Shown here: positions 40,576-49,847 of the stretch, in pieces
Numbering within the stretch: position 1 is the stretch's first letter
How the letters are laid out: each line of letters opens with the position of its first letter
Origin: Oxalicibacterium solurbis
GTDB lineage: Bacteria > Pseudomonadota > Gammaproteobacteria > Burkholderiales > Burkholderiaceae_D
NCBI RefSeq assembly: GCF_014635845.1
Contig: NZ_BMDP01000003.1
Span: 372,001-436,000 of the forward strand
Direction of reading: 5' to 3'
DNA length: 64,000 nucleotides
Made by a program: the position numbers and the translations under genes
The notes under the pieces: generated by a model
What the model was told of the DNA's origin: nothing
What the model saw: only the letters and a program-made list of their open reading frames with translations
The model's database searches: none

Positions 40576-41922
40576 ATGGGAACGCTAGAAATTGGCCTGT
40601 TGTATCTGGGCGTGACGCTGATCCTGCTGTTTTCCGGCATGCCGATCGCGTTTGCGCTGGGAGCCAGCGCATTGGGCTTCATGTATTTCTTCATGCCGGC
40701 GATGAATCTGGAATTGCTGGCAGAAACGTTGTACGGCGAACTCGATAACTTCACCCTGCTGACGATTCCGCTATTCATCATCATGGGGGCGGCGATCGGC
40801 AAGACGCGGGCGGCGGTCGATCTTTATGAATCGGCCTACCGCTGGATGCACAAGATGCCGGGTTCGCTCGGGGTGGCGAACGTGATCGGCTGCACGGTAT
40901 TTGCCGCCCTGTGCGGTTCCAGTCCCGCAACCTGCGCGGCTATCGGCGGCATGGGCATTCCGGAAATGCGCAAGCGCGGTTACTCCGATGCGCTGTCAAC
41001 CGGCCTGATCGCTGCCGGCGGCACGCTCGGCATCCTGATTCCGCCGTCGATCACGCTGATCATCTATGGATTGATTACCGAACAGTCGATCGGCAAGCTT
41101 TTCCTGGCGGGCGTGATCCCCGGCCTGCTGCTGGCGTTACTGTTTGCCGCCTATGTGGTCTACAGCGCAACCAGGCAGATTCGTCGCGCCGATGCAGCTG
41201 TGGCGGCGGGCGAGACCGATGCCGTCATCGCACCGATGGCCGAAACCTACAGCTGGCGCGAGCGTTTGGAGGTGCTGCCGCGGCTGCTGCCTTTCGTGAT
41301 CCTGATTGTGGTCATCATGTATGCGATGTACGGCGGCCTCGGCACGCCGTCGGAAATCGCCGGCATCGGCGCCTTCGGTGCAATGCTGTTGGTGGCGCTC
41401 GTCTACAAGTGCTATCGCTGGATGGATGTGCGCGCGATTTTCCTCGGTGCGGCGAAAGAGTCGTGCATGATCATGATGATCATCGCGATGGCGTTTCTCT
41501 TCACCTATGTGATGAGTTACCTGCGCATCACGCAAAGCGCGGCGGAATGGATGGCCGCGCTCGAGATGTCGAAGTGGGCGTATCTGTTCTGGGTCAATGT
41601 GCTGCTGCTGGTGCTGGGTTGCTTCCTGCCGCCGGTGGCTATCATTTTGATGGTGACGCCGATGATCCTGCCGGGCATCATCGCCAACGGTTTCGATCCA
41701 ATCTGGTTCGGTATCGTGCTGACGATCAACATGGAGCTTGGCCTGATCACACCGCCGGTCGGCCTGAACCTGTTCGTCATCAAGGGCATCTCGCCGGAAA
41801 CGCGCAACAGCGAAATCCTGCGTGGCGTGATTCCATTCATTCTGATCATGATTGGTTTCATTGCGCTGCTCGCGGTCTTTCCGGAGATCGTTACCTGGCT
41901 TCCCAATAAAATCGGATCGTGA
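40576..41922 (+). CDS. TRAP transporter large permease subunit, DctM family
   Basis: 448 residues with ~12 membrane segments. Segments CGSSPATCAAIGGMGIPEMRKRGY and GGTLGILIPPSITLIIYG are typical of DctM, the sodium-coupled transport subunit. Its stop codon overlaps the mdcA start (TGATG). Substrate malonate is inferred from the operon. Confidence 0.92.
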   Translation: MGTLEIGLLYLGVTLILLFSGMPIAFALGASALGFMYFFMPAMNLELLAETLYGELDNFTLLTIPLFIIMGAAIGKTRAAVDLYESAYRWMHKMPGSLGVANVIGCTVFAALCGSSPATCAAIGGMGIPEMRKRGYSDALSTGLIAAGGTLGILIPPSITLIIYGLITEQSIGKLFLAGVIPGLLLALLFAAYVVYSATRQIRRADAAVAAGETDAVIAPMAETYSWRERLEVLPRLLPFVILIVVIMYAMYGGLGTPSEIAGIGAFGAMLLVALVYKCYRWMDVRAIFLGAAKESCMIMMIIAMAFLFTYVMSYLRITQSAAEWMAALEMSKWAYLFWVNVLLLVLGCFLPPVAIILMVTPMILPGIIANGFDPIWFGIVLTINMELGLITPPVGLNLFVIKGISPETRNSEILRGVIPFILIMIGFIALLAVFPEIVTWLPNKIGS

Positions 41923-43559
41923 TGAAACAGTGGAATACGCTTGCCGATAACCGCCGCCAGAGAATGGCGCGCGGCCTCGCCGTGACCGATCGCATTGTCG
42001 ATCCGGCGAAGATCGTCGCCTTGCTCGAAGCGGTAGTTGAATCGGGCGACCGCGTCTGCCTGGAAGGCAACAATCAGAAGCAGGCGGATTTTCTGGCAAG
42101 TGCGTTATGCAAGGTCAATCCAGCGCGCGTGCACGATTTGCACATGCTGCAGTCGGTGCTCGCCTTGCCCGAACATCTGGATGTGTTCGACAAGGGCATC
42201 GCATCGAAGCTCGATTTTTCGTTCTCCGGCCCGCAGGCAGGACAACTGGCGCGGCTGGTCGCGGCAGGCAAGATCAACATCGGCGCGATCCACACTTATC
42301 TCGAACTGTTCGGCCGCTACTTCATCGACTTGACGCCACGCGTGGCGCTGGTGGCTGCGCAGGCGGCCGACCGCGACGGCAATCTGTACACCGGACCGAA
42401 TACCGAAGACACGCCGCCGATTGTCGAAGCGACCGCATTCAAGAGCGGCATCGTGATTGCGCAGGTCAATGAAATCGTCGACGTGTTGCCACGCATCGAC
42501 GTGCCGGCCGGCTGGGTCGATTTCGTTGTGCAGGCGCCGACGCCGCATTACATCGAGCCGCTGTTCACGCGCGATCCTGCGCAGATCTCCGAAGTGCAGG
42601 TGCTGATGGCCATGATGGCGATCAAGGGCATCTATGCCGAATACGGCGTCGAGCGCATCAATCACGGCATCGGCTTCGATACCGCGGCGATCGAACTGAT
42701 CCTGCCGACTTACGCCGAATCGCTCGGCCTGAAAGGCAAGATCGGACGCCACTGGGCGCTCAATCCGCATCCGGCGCTGATCCCGGCGATCGAGGCCGGT
42801 TTTGTCGAATCCGTGCATTCCTTCGGTTCGGAACTGGGCATGGAACGTTACATCGAGGCGCGCTCCGATGTCTTCTTTACTGGCCGTGACGGCTCGATGC
42901 GCAGCAATCGCGCGATGTGCCAGACCGCTGGCATGTACGCCTGCGACATGTTCATCGGCTCGACGCTGCAGATCGACTTGCAGGGCAATTCATCGACGGC
43001 GACGCTGGGCCGCATCTCCGGTTTCGGCGGCGCGCCGAACATGGGATCGGATGCGCGCGGGCGCCGTCATACCAGCGATGCATGGTTGAAGGCGGGTGAA
43101 CAGGCGCGTCATGGCGATCGCATTCCGCGCGGCCGCAAGCTGGTGGTGCAGACGGTGGAAACCTTTCGTGAACACATGGAGCCGGCGTTCGTTGAACGGC
43201 TCGATGCATGGCAACTGGCGGAACAGGCGAAGCTGGCGATTCCGCCGGTCATGATCTACGGCGACGATGTCACGCATATCCTGACCGAAGAAGGCATCGC
43301 CAATCTGCTGCTGTGCCGCACCGATGAAGAACGCGAACAGGCGATCCGCGGCGTGGCCGGTTATACGCAGGTCGGCATGGCGCGTGACAAGCGCATGGTG
43401 GAAAACCTGCGCGATCGCGGCATCGTCGTGCGCGCCGAAGACCTCGGCATCGACAAGCGCATGGCTACGCGCGATCTGCTGGCGGCAAAAAACATGAAAG
43501 ACCTGGTGCGCGCATCGGGCGGCCTGTACACGCCGCCGAAGCGCTTCCGCAACTGGTGA
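41922..43559 (+). CDS. mdcA: Malonate decarboxylase alpha subunit (acetyl-S-ACP:malonate ACP transferase)
   Basis: 545 residues from the ATG at 41922; a GTG one codon earlier is possible. The family segments FSGPQAGQLARLVAAGKINIGAIHTYLELFGRYF, NLYTGPNTEDTPPIVEATAF and GNSSTATLGRISGFGGAPNMGSDARGRRHTSDAW fit MdcA. It exchanges the acetyl group on the acyl carrier protein for malonate, the first step of the cycle. It starts the mdc block right after the transporter genes. Confidence 0.95.
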   Translation: MKQWNTLADNRRQRMARGLAVTDRIVDPAKIVALLEAVVESGDRVCLEGNNQKQADFLASALCKVNPARVHDLHMLQSVLALPEHLDVFDKGIASKLDFSFSGPQAGQLARLVAAGKINIGAIHTYLELFGRYFIDLTPRVALVAAQAADRDGNLYTGPNTEDTPPIVEATAFKSGIVIAQVNEIVDVLPRIDVPAGWVDFVVQAPTPHYIEPLFTRDPAQISEVQVLMAMMAIKGIYAEYGVERINHGIGFDTAAIELILPTYAESLGLKGKIGRHWALNPHPALIPAIEAGFVESVHSFGSELGMERYIEARSDVFFTGRDGSMRSNRAMCQTAGMYACDMFIGSTLQIDLQGNSSTATLGRISGFGGAPNMGSDARGRRHTSDAWLKAGEQARHGDRIPRGRKLVVQTVETFREHMEPAFVERLDAWQLAEQAKLAIPPVMIYGDDVTHILTEEGIANLLLCRTDEEREQAIRGVAGYTQVGMARDKRMVENLRDRGIVVRAEDLGIDKRMATRDLLAAKNMKDLVRASGGLYTPPKRFRNW

Positions 43560-43568
43560 GGCACGCAT

Positions 43569-43883
43569 ATGGAAACACTGCATTTTCGTCTGGAAAACGG
43601 TTGCACACGCATGCCAGCGCAGGCGCATCTGATCGGTGTGGTCAGCTCGGGCAATCTCGAAGTGCTGATCGAATCGACGGAGCTGAACGGCGGATGCGAA
43701 GTCGAAGTGAATACCGCCGCAGTCGGCTTCGGCGCAATCTGGCAGGCAGTGATCGACGACTTTCATGCACGCTGGTCGCTGGCGAATGTGCGCATCGCGA
43801 TCAACGATGTGGGTGCCACGCCGGCGGTCGTCAGCCTGCGGCTGGACCAGGCTGTCGAATCGTTGCAGGGAGCATCGGCATGA
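43569..43883 (+). CDS. mdcC: Malonate decarboxylase acyl carrier protein (delta subunit)
   Basis: 104 residues. LIGVVSSGNLEVLIE contains the Ser (probably S27) that carries the 2'-(5''-phosphoribosyl)-3'-dephospho-CoA prosthetic group. It is the arm of the complex that moves acetyl and malonyl groups between subunits. Its stop overlaps the mdcD start by ATGA. Confidence 0.93.
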   Translation: METLHFRLENGCTRMPAQAHLIGVVSSGNLEVLIESTELNGGCEVEVNTAAVGFGAIWQAVIDDFHARWSLANVRIAINDVGATPAVVSLRLDQAVESLQGASA

Positions 43884-44776
43884 ACAGTTATCTTGAAGCG
43901 AATGCGCGCCAGCGCATGCACCAGTTGCTCGACGCCGGTTCGTTTACGGAATTCCTGCCGCCGGCACAGCGCATTGTCAGCCCGCATCTGGCGCAACTCG
44001 ATACGCCGTTCTCGTTCGACGATGGCGTGACGATCGGTAGCGGCACGCTCAACGGCAGCAAGGTGATGGCCGCTGCGCAGGAAGGCGGTTTCATGGGCGG
44101 CGCGGTCGGCGAGGTGCATGGTGCCAAGCTGGTCGGCCTGCTCAAGCGCGCCATTGCCGATCGGGTGGACGGCGTGATCCTGATGCTGGAAACCGGTGGT
44201 GTGCGCCTGCACGAAGCGAATGCGGGGCTGATTGCCGTTTCCGAAGTAATGCGCGCCGTGCTCGATGCGCGTGCAGCCGACATCCCGGTGATCGTGCTGA
44301 TCGGCGGTGCCAACGGTTGTTTCGGCGGCATGGGCATCGTTGCCTGTTGCGCCAATGCGATTGTGATGTCGGAAGAAGGCCGGCTGGCGATGTCGGGGCC
44401 GGAGGTGATCGAAACGGCGCACGGCGTCGAGGAATTCGACGCCAGCGACCGCGCGCTGGTCTGGCGCACATCCGGCGGCAAGCATCGCTATCTGCTGGCC
44501 GACTGCGATGCCATCGTGCCGGACGACATAGCGGCTTTTCGTCGCGCGGCAATCGATGCGCTGGCACAGTGCAGGCGGGCGCCGTCGGAAGTGACGCTGG
44601 AAGCGCTGCAGCGCGAACATGCCATGCTCGAACGGCGGCTGACGGCATTCGGCGAATTGAGCGAACCGATGGATATCTGGTCGGCGCTCGGCGTGGTCGA
44701 TCCCGATCGCCTGCCGATGCTGGAGGCGTCGGCATTCGTGCAGCAGACGCAAGCGTTGCGCGCGGGAGAACGATGA
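43880..44776 (+). CDS. mdcD: Malonate decarboxylase beta subunit
   Basis: 298 residues from the ATG at 43880. It is a carboxyltransferase/crotonase-type subunit with FMGGAVGEVHGAKLVGLLKRA, METGGVRLHEANAGL and IGGANGCFGGMGIVACCANA. With MdcE it decarboxylates malonyl-S-ACP to acetyl-S-ACP and CO2. The reading frame continues open upstream, but family alignment and the ATGA overlap fix the start. Confidence 0.94.
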   Translation: MNSYLEANARQRMHQLLDAGSFTEFLPPAQRIVSPHLAQLDTPFSFDDGVTIGSGTLNGSKVMAAAQEGGFMGGAVGEVHGAKLVGLLKRAIADRVDGVILMLETGGVRLHEANAGLIAVSEVMRAVLDARAADIPVIVLIGGANGCFGGMGIVACCANAIVMSEEGRLAMSGPEVIETAHGVEEFDASDRALVWRTSGGKHRYLLADCDAIVPDDIAAFRRAAIDALAQCRRAPSEVTLEALQREHAMLERRLTAFGELSEPMDIWSALGVVDPDRLPMLEASAFVQQTQALRAGER

Positions 44777-45492
44777 TGGAATGGCAGGCGCTGGCAGTAC
44801 AACTTTTCCCGCAAGGGCACGATATCGTCGAACGCGATCATTTTCTCAGCGGCAGCGGCACCGTCGGCGAGAGGACCGTGACGGTGATCGGCACCACCGG
44901 CCACACGCCGATCGGCGTGGAGATCGCCATGGCGCAGGCCGCCGCCATCCTGCAGACGATGCGCGATCATCCGGGCCGGCCATTGGTCATCCTGATCGAT
45001 ACACAGGGCCAGCGGTTACGGCATCGCGACGAAATGCTGGGCATCAATCATTACATGGCGCATCTGGGCAAATGCATCGATGTGGCGCGGCGACGCGGAC
45101 ATCCGGTGATCGGGCTGGTCTACGATCAGGCGCTGTCGGGCGGCTTCATCACCAGCGGACTGATGGCCGACGCCTGCTACGCATTGCCCGATGCGGAAAT
45201 CCGCGTCATGGGCTTGCCGGCGATGGCGCGCATCACCAAGGTGCCGGAAGAAAGATTGGTCGAACTGGCCAAAAGCAATCCGGTCTTTGCACCCGGCGCG
45301 ATCAACTACCTGAACATGGGTGGCGTGGAAGCGATCTGGGAAGGCGATCTGGCGGCATGCCTGATGCAGGCATTGCAGCAGGACGACAAGGCGGATCGCC
45401 GTAGCGCGCGCGGGCTGGCGCGCGGCGGCCGCAAGCTGGCGCTGCCGGTGGCGCAGGCAGTGATGGCAGCGGGCGATGTTCAAGCGGCATGA
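44773..45492 (+). CDS. mdcE: Malonate decarboxylase gamma subunit
   Basis: 239 residues; ATG at 44773, with a second ATG adjacent. LIDTQGQRLRHRDEMLGINHYMAHL and VIGLVYDQALSGGFITSGLMADACYALPDAEIRVMGLPAMARIT are typical of MdcE. It is the partner of MdcD in the decarboxylation step. Its 3' end overlaps mdcG by 17 bp. Confidence 0.94.
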   Translation: MMEWQALAVQLFPQGHDIVERDHFLSGSGTVGERTVTVIGTTGHTPIGVEIAMAQAAAILQTMRDHPGRPLVILIDTQGQRLRHRDEMLGINHYMAHLGKCIDVARRRGHPVIGLVYDQALSGGFITSGLMADACYALPDAEIRVMGLPAMARITKVPEERLVELAKSNPVFAPGAINYLNMGGVEAIWEGDLAACLMQALQQDDKADRRSARGLARGGRKLALPVAQAVMAAGDVQAA

Positions 45493-46132
45493 CAGAATCT
45501 GGCTGAACGCGGCGGGCTGGCAAGCGGCATGTTCGCAGGCTCCCGGCCATGCCAGTGTTTTTGCGCGCTGGGAAGAAAATGACTGGCCGGTCATTGTGCG
45601 CAGGAACGAAGGCGCACAGGAGTCCGGCACACTTTGTCTGGGCTTGCCATTGCCGCCCGATGCGGCCGGCAACAAGTTGCGCATCGGCTTCGTCGTCAAT
45701 GTTGCCGATATCGCGCGTCACGCGATGCCGCTCGTCATCGATGAAGCAATACCGTCGCTACCGGCGCCATGGCGGGAGCGATTTGCGGATTTGTCCGGAG
45801 CAGCTGCCCGCGGTCGCTTGTCTTTTCATGTTTACGGCTCGGCCGCCATGCAGTCGCTGACCTCGCTTCCCTATCTGTCTGCGTCGTCCGACATCGACCT
45901 GCTGTTTTATCCTCGCGATCGCAACCAGCTTGATGAAGGGCTGCAGTTGCTGCGCCTTTACGCAAAGCATCTACCGCTGGACGGCGAGATCGTGTTTCCA
46001 TCGGGGCGCGCCGTGGCATGGAAGGAATGGGCGGATGCGTCGGCCCGGCCGGATGCGATGCGCATCCTCGCCAAAAGCATGCAGGCGGTGAACCTGAGCA
46101 CATGCACTTCGCTGCTGGCCGAACTGGAATGA
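45476..46132 (+). CDS. mdcG: Phosphoribosyl-dephospho-CoA transferase MdcG
   Basis: 218 residues. The nucleotidyltransferase-like site is FHVYGSAAMQSLTSLPYLSA then SSDIDLLF, with the G-S...D-x-D motif. It attaches the prosthetic group made by MdcB to MdcC. The gene overlaps mdcE at its start and mdcB at its end (ATGA). Confidence 0.92.
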   Translation: MFKRHDRIWLNAAGWQAACSQAPGHASVFARWEENDWPVIVRRNEGAQESGTLCLGLPLPPDAAGNKLRIGFVVNVADIARHAMPLVIDEAIPSLPAPWRERFADLSGAAARGRLSFHVYGSAAMQSLTSLPYLSASSDIDLLFYPRDRNQLDEGLQLLRLYAKHLPLDGEIVFPSGRAVAWKEWADASARPDAMRILAKSMQAVNLSTCTSLLAELE

Positions 46133-47082
46133 GTGCCGTGGAACGAAACGATCCGCTTTCATCCTCCTTCGCTGGCCGTGCCGACGGCTTGCCGTTGCAC
46201 ACATCATCCCTGCAGTGCATCCGGCATATAGATATCGCCCGGCTGGCCATACGCAGTCTGCATGCCGAGCTGGTGCTGTATCCGAAGCCGGGCCTGGTAT
46301 CGCCATGGGACAACGGCAGCCACGACGACATGGACGCGGCGTTGTTCATGCGCAGCCTGTTTTCGTTGCGTCATTACTTCACCAGGATTGCGCGTGCCGG
46401 TGCAGAAGCTGTGCCGTTCGCTGTATTGCGCCATCACGGGATCGAAGCGGAACGCACGATGCTGGCGGCGACGCGCGGCATCAACACGCATCGCGGCGCG
46501 ATATTCGCGCTGGGCCTGCTGTGTGCCGCAGCCGGGTATTGCCGGCTGCATGGGTGGCCGTTTTCGACAACGATGTTGCGTCATGCATTGACGACCCAAT
46601 GGGGTGTCGCGCTGGTCGCGCACTCGGCGGCACCGATGTACGGCTCGCACGGCCAGCACGCCGCGATGCGTTTTGCGGTCGGCGGTGCGCGCGAAGAGGC
46701 AGCTGCGGGATTTCCCTCGCTGTTTGACGTCGCGTTGCCGCAGCTGCGCCGTTCGCTGGCGAGCGGGCGCGCTGTAGAGGAAGCGCAGATCGACACATTC
46801 TTCAGCCTGATGGCGCATATCGACGACACGAATATCTATACGCGCGGCGGCGTGGAGGGCGCGGCATTGATGCGCAGCAGTGCGCAGCAGTTCCTGTCGC
46901 GCGGCGGCACCGCACATCCGGACTGGCGCGCTGCCGCGCACGATTGCCACCGGCAGTTCGTCGCGAGGCGACTGTCGCCCGGCGGGGCGGCCGATCTGTT
47001 CGCGGCAACGTGGTTCGTGCATCAGCTGGAACAAGCAGAACAGGCGGCGCAAGTGTCGGTCATGGGCGGCACCGATGGCTGA
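46129..47082 (+). CDS. mdcB: Triphosphoribosyl-dephospho-CoA synthase MdcB
   Basis: 317 residues from the ATG at 46129. AELVLYPKPGLVSPWDNGSHDDMD and GINTHRGAIFALGLLCAAAGY are the CitG/MdcB family segments, as is DDTNIYTRGG. It forms 2'-(5''-triphosphoribosyl)-3'-dephospho-CoA from ATP and dephospho-CoA, the precursor used by MdcG. The MdcH gene overlaps by 8 bp. Confidence 0.93.
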   Translation: MSAVERNDPLSSSFAGRADGLPLHTSSLQCIRHIDIARLAIRSLHAELVLYPKPGLVSPWDNGSHDDMDAALFMRSLFSLRHYFTRIARAGAEAVPFAVLRHHGIEAERTMLAATRGINTHRGAIFALGLLCAAAGYCRLHGWPFSTTMLRHALTTQWGVALVAHSAAPMYGSHGQHAAMRFAVGGAREEAAAGFPSLFDVALPQLRRSLASGRAVEEAQIDTFFSLMAHIDDTNIYTRGGVEGAALMRSSAQQFLSRGGTAHPDWRAAAHDCHRQFVARRLSPGGAADLFAATWFVHQLEQAEQAAQVSVMGGTDG

Positions 47083-48019
47083 CCGTATCGCATTGCTCTG
47101 TTCGGGACAGGCAGGGCAGCATGCCGGCATGTTCGATCTCGCGCGCAGCGATCCGCATGTGGCGCAGTTGCTGCAGAGCTGGCCGCTGGAAGAAGTGTGT
47201 GGCCGCCCGTTGCAGGAGATGCTGGCCGACGAGTCCGGGCTGTTTGACAATCTGGTCGCGCAACCCTTGGTGATCGCGGCGGCGCTGTCGACGTGGGAAG
47301 CGATCCGGCATAGCCTGCCGCCCCCGGCGCTGGTGGCCGGTTACAGCATCGGCGAACTGGCATCGTGGTCGGTGGCCGGGGCGCTGGCGCCAGAGCAAAC
47401 GATACGTCTGGCGGCGACCCGCGCCAGATTGCTGCAAGCCTGCGTCATGCCGGATCGGCCGCAGACCATGCTGGCGATTTCGTTCGCGCAGGCCCGGATG
47501 CCGCTGGCGGATCTGGCGCCCCTGCTGCAGTCGCACGGTTTTCATACAGCCATCGAAGTCGATGCCGACAGCATCATTGCCGGTGGTCTGCTAGATCAGG
47601 CGGATGCGCTGGAAGCGGTGGTCGTTTCCGGCGGCGGCAAGGTAACGCGTCTGCCGATCCAGATTGCATCGCATACGCCGTGGATGCATGAAGCCGTGGT
47701 CCCGTTCGAAAAAGCGGTGGCCGACAGTGGCATGCACGCTCCGGCTTGTGCCGTGCTGGCCGGCATTTCGGGTGCGCGCCTGCATGATGCCGCCGCTGCG
47801 CCGGCTGTGCTGGCGCGCCAGCTGGCGGAGCCGATTCGCTGGCATGCCGTCATGGACGGCATCAACGAAGCCGGTACGACGCTGGCCATTGAACTGGGCC
47901 CTGGTTCTGCCTTGTCCAGAATGTTGAAATCGCGTCATCCACACATCCATTGCCGGGCTGTTGCCGAATTCAGAACGCTGGCCGGCGTCAAAAGGTGGGT
48001 GGAACAGCATCTGGACTGA
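47075..48019 (+). CDS. mdcH: Malonyltransferase MdcH
   Basis: 314 residues from the ATG at 47075. LLCSGQAGQ, GYSIGELASW (nucleophile Ser in G-x-S-x-G) and the ASHTPWMHEAV histidine are the FabD-like acyltransferase signatures. It loads malonate from malonyl-CoA to activate MdcC at the start of the cycle. It is the last gene of the block; no terminator was seen behind it. Confidence 0.93.
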   Translation: MADRIALLCSGQAGQHAGMFDLARSDPHVAQLLQSWPLEEVCGRPLQEMLADESGLFDNLVAQPLVIAAALSTWEAIRHSLPPPALVAGYSIGELASWSVAGALAPEQTIRLAATRARLLQACVMPDRPQTMLAISFAQARMPLADLAPLLQSHGFHTAIEVDADSIIAGGLLDQADALEAVVVSGGGKVTRLPIQIASHTPWMHEAVVPFEKAVADSGMHAPACAVLAGISGARLHDAAAAPAVLARQLAEPIRWHAVMDGINEAGTTLAIELGPGSALSRMLKSRHPHIHCRAVAEFRTLAGVKRWVEQHLD

Positions 48020-48154
48020 GTTTCGCGCCGTCGAGAACGCTGGCTGCCATCATGCCGGAACGCAAGAAAACGACGAACGTCTTCCCCTCCTGGCGTGTCG
48101 CATCTTTCCGACATCCGCGCGTTGCACAGGTTGCCGGACCCCTGCCATCTGATA

Positions 48155-48175
48155 AAATGAGAACAATTCGCATTT
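48155..48175 (+). promoter_or_regulatory. Fur box before the ECF sigma factor gene
   Basis: aaatgagaacaattcgcatt (48155-48174) reads in reverse as aatgcgaattgttctcattt, close to the Fur 19-mer common in betaproteobacteria. It should repress the iron-uptake genes downstream when iron is plentiful. Confidence 0.7.
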
Positions 48176-48290
48176 GCAATAGATGATCCGTTATTCGGGG
48201 AGTAGCTGCAAATGCCGTTCGCGGTTCATCGTTACGTTCGTTTCCCGAAGTCGTCTCGTGCAATCAAACTACTCAGGTTCCTCGTCGCTA

Positions 48291-48785
48291 ATGGCTGCGC
48301 TGGTTCGTCACTATGATGAACTGGTAGACCACGTGCGCCGCCGATTCGGCGACAAGGGATTTGCGACGGAAGTGATGCATGACGTTTGCGTGCAAATACT
48401 GGAACGTCCGCCGCGCGACGACATCAAGACGCCGCAGGCATTTCTGCGCCATGTATCCACGCAGTTGGCGATCGATCGTTATCGCACGGAGAAATTGCGT
48501 GCCAACGTGCTGACGATCATGGAGGAAGTGCCGGAAACCCGCTCGGTTTTTCCGGCGCACATGTCGGAGGCCGAACTGACCGTGGCCTTCCAGCAAAAGG
48601 AACAGGCACTACTGGAAGCGGTACGCGCATTGCCCGAATGCTGCCGCGACGTCTTCATCCTGCACAAGCTGTATCACCTGTCGCAAGCCGAAGTGGCGGC
48701 CAAGCTCGGCATTTCCCGCGGCATGGTGGCGCGCCACATGGCGCGTGCTGTGGTCGGGCTGGCGCCGGTGATGAACGCGTCATGA
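48291..48785 (+). CDS. ECF RNA polymerase sigma factor, FecI-like
   Basis: 164 residues from the ATG at 48291; upstream in-frame starts (GTG 48258, ATG 48183) have no better ribosome site, so the start is uncertain. Region 2 is HYDELVDHVRRRFGDKGFATEVMHDVCVQIL and region 4 is ALPECCRDVFILHKLYHLSQAEVAAKLGIS with the recognition helix SRGMVARHM. It directs transcription of the TonB-receptor gene in response to a signal relayed by FecR. Its stop overlaps the fecR start. Confidence 0.85.
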   Translation: MAALVRHYDELVDHVRRRFGDKGFATEVMHDVCVQILERPPRDDIKTPQAFLRHVSTQLAIDRYRTEKLRANVLTIMEEVPETRSVFPAHMSEAELTVAFQQKEQALLEAVRALPECCRDVFILHKLYHLSQAEVAAKLGISRGMVARHMARAVVGLAPVMNAS

Positions 48786-49696
48786 CCCGCATGCCACCTG
48801 CCATTACCGATCATCCGGAGTCTGCACGGCAGCAGAATACAGTCTCGGGTAACACCATGACACTGGACGACGATGCGCTGATGTTGTTCGAGGATGGCTT
48901 GCGCGCAAATTTGCCAGGAGTCGACGATATTGTCCGACGTGCTGCAGAGCGCAAGCACAAGAAGCGTGCGATAGCGTCCGTTGCAATCGTTGCACTTGCA
49001 GGTGTGCTGTTCTGGCTGGATCCCTCATACAAGAGCGAACAGGTGGCGACCGCCATCGGCGAGCGCAGCACGTGGACGCTGGAAGACGGCAGTGAAGTTT
49101 CATTGAATACCGCTTCCGTATTGCGTGTCGAATACCACTTGCGCTCGCGGCATCTGTACCTGACGCAGGGCGAGGCACTGTTCAAGGTCGAGCATTCGCG
49201 CTGGCGTTCGTTCTGGGTCTACGCGAACCAGACACGGGTTGAAGATATCGGCACCGTATTCAACGTGCGCAATACGGAACGCGGCGCGCAGGTCACGGTG
49301 CTGGAAGGCAGCGTTCAGGTCTCGACAGAAAATGAGCCGGCTGCCGTGCGTCTGCTGCAAACCGGCCAGTCGGTTGAAACCGATGGCAATCACGTGAATG
49401 AAACGGCGCAAATCGATGCGAACGCCATTGCCGCCTGGCATGACGGCAAACTGCATTTCGACAATACGCCACTGGCAGCGGTCGTCGCCGAACTGCAGCG
49501 TTACCGGCAGGCGCCGGTGCGTTTGTCGTCGGCATTGGCGGATCTGCGCATTACCGGCCAGTTCGATATCGACCGTATCGACCAACTGCTGTCGATGCTG
49601 CCCACGCTCGCATCGGTGAATGTACGCCGTGAAGCGGACGGTAGCGTGGCGATCGTGCCGCGCAATGAAGAAAAGCGCGCCGGCGGCGCAAGCTGA
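48782..49696 (+). CDS. FecR-family anti-sigma/sigma regulator
   Basis: 304 residues from the ATG at 48782. The N-terminal cytoplasmic part binds sigma, a membrane helix near 61-77 (AIASVAIVALAGVLFWL) spans the inner membrane, and the periplasmic FecR domain contains GERSTWTLEDGSEVSLNTAS, LTQGEALFKVEHS and GTVFNVRN. The C-terminal region resembles the STN-contacting part (LHFDNTPLAAVVAELQRYR). It passes receptor occupancy to the sigma factor. Confidence 0.9.
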   Translation: MTRMPPAITDHPESARQQNTVSGNTMTLDDDALMLFEDGLRANLPGVDDIVRRAAERKHKKRAIASVAIVALAGVLFWLDPSYKSEQVATAIGERSTWTLEDGSEVSLNTASVLRVEYHLRSRHLYLTQGEALFKVEHSRWRSFWVYANQTRVEDIGTVFNVRNTERGAQVTVLEGSVQVSTENEPAAVRLLQTGQSVETDGNHVNETAQIDANAIAAWHDGKLHFDNTPLAAVVAELQRYRQAPVRLSSALADLRITGQFDIDRIDQLLSMLPTLASVNVRREADGSVAIVPRNEEKRAGGAS

Positions 49697-49847
49697 TTCC
49701 TGGTGCGATGACATGCCGTCATCGCTTTCCCCGCAAGTGCTTGCGAGTCTTGCAATGCATTTTCAAAAAAATTTCGTGCGACAGGTGTACATCGGCGCAG
49801 GCTGATTCGGCATCTTCCATATAAGTCTTTTTTAAATGGGAGATGTG

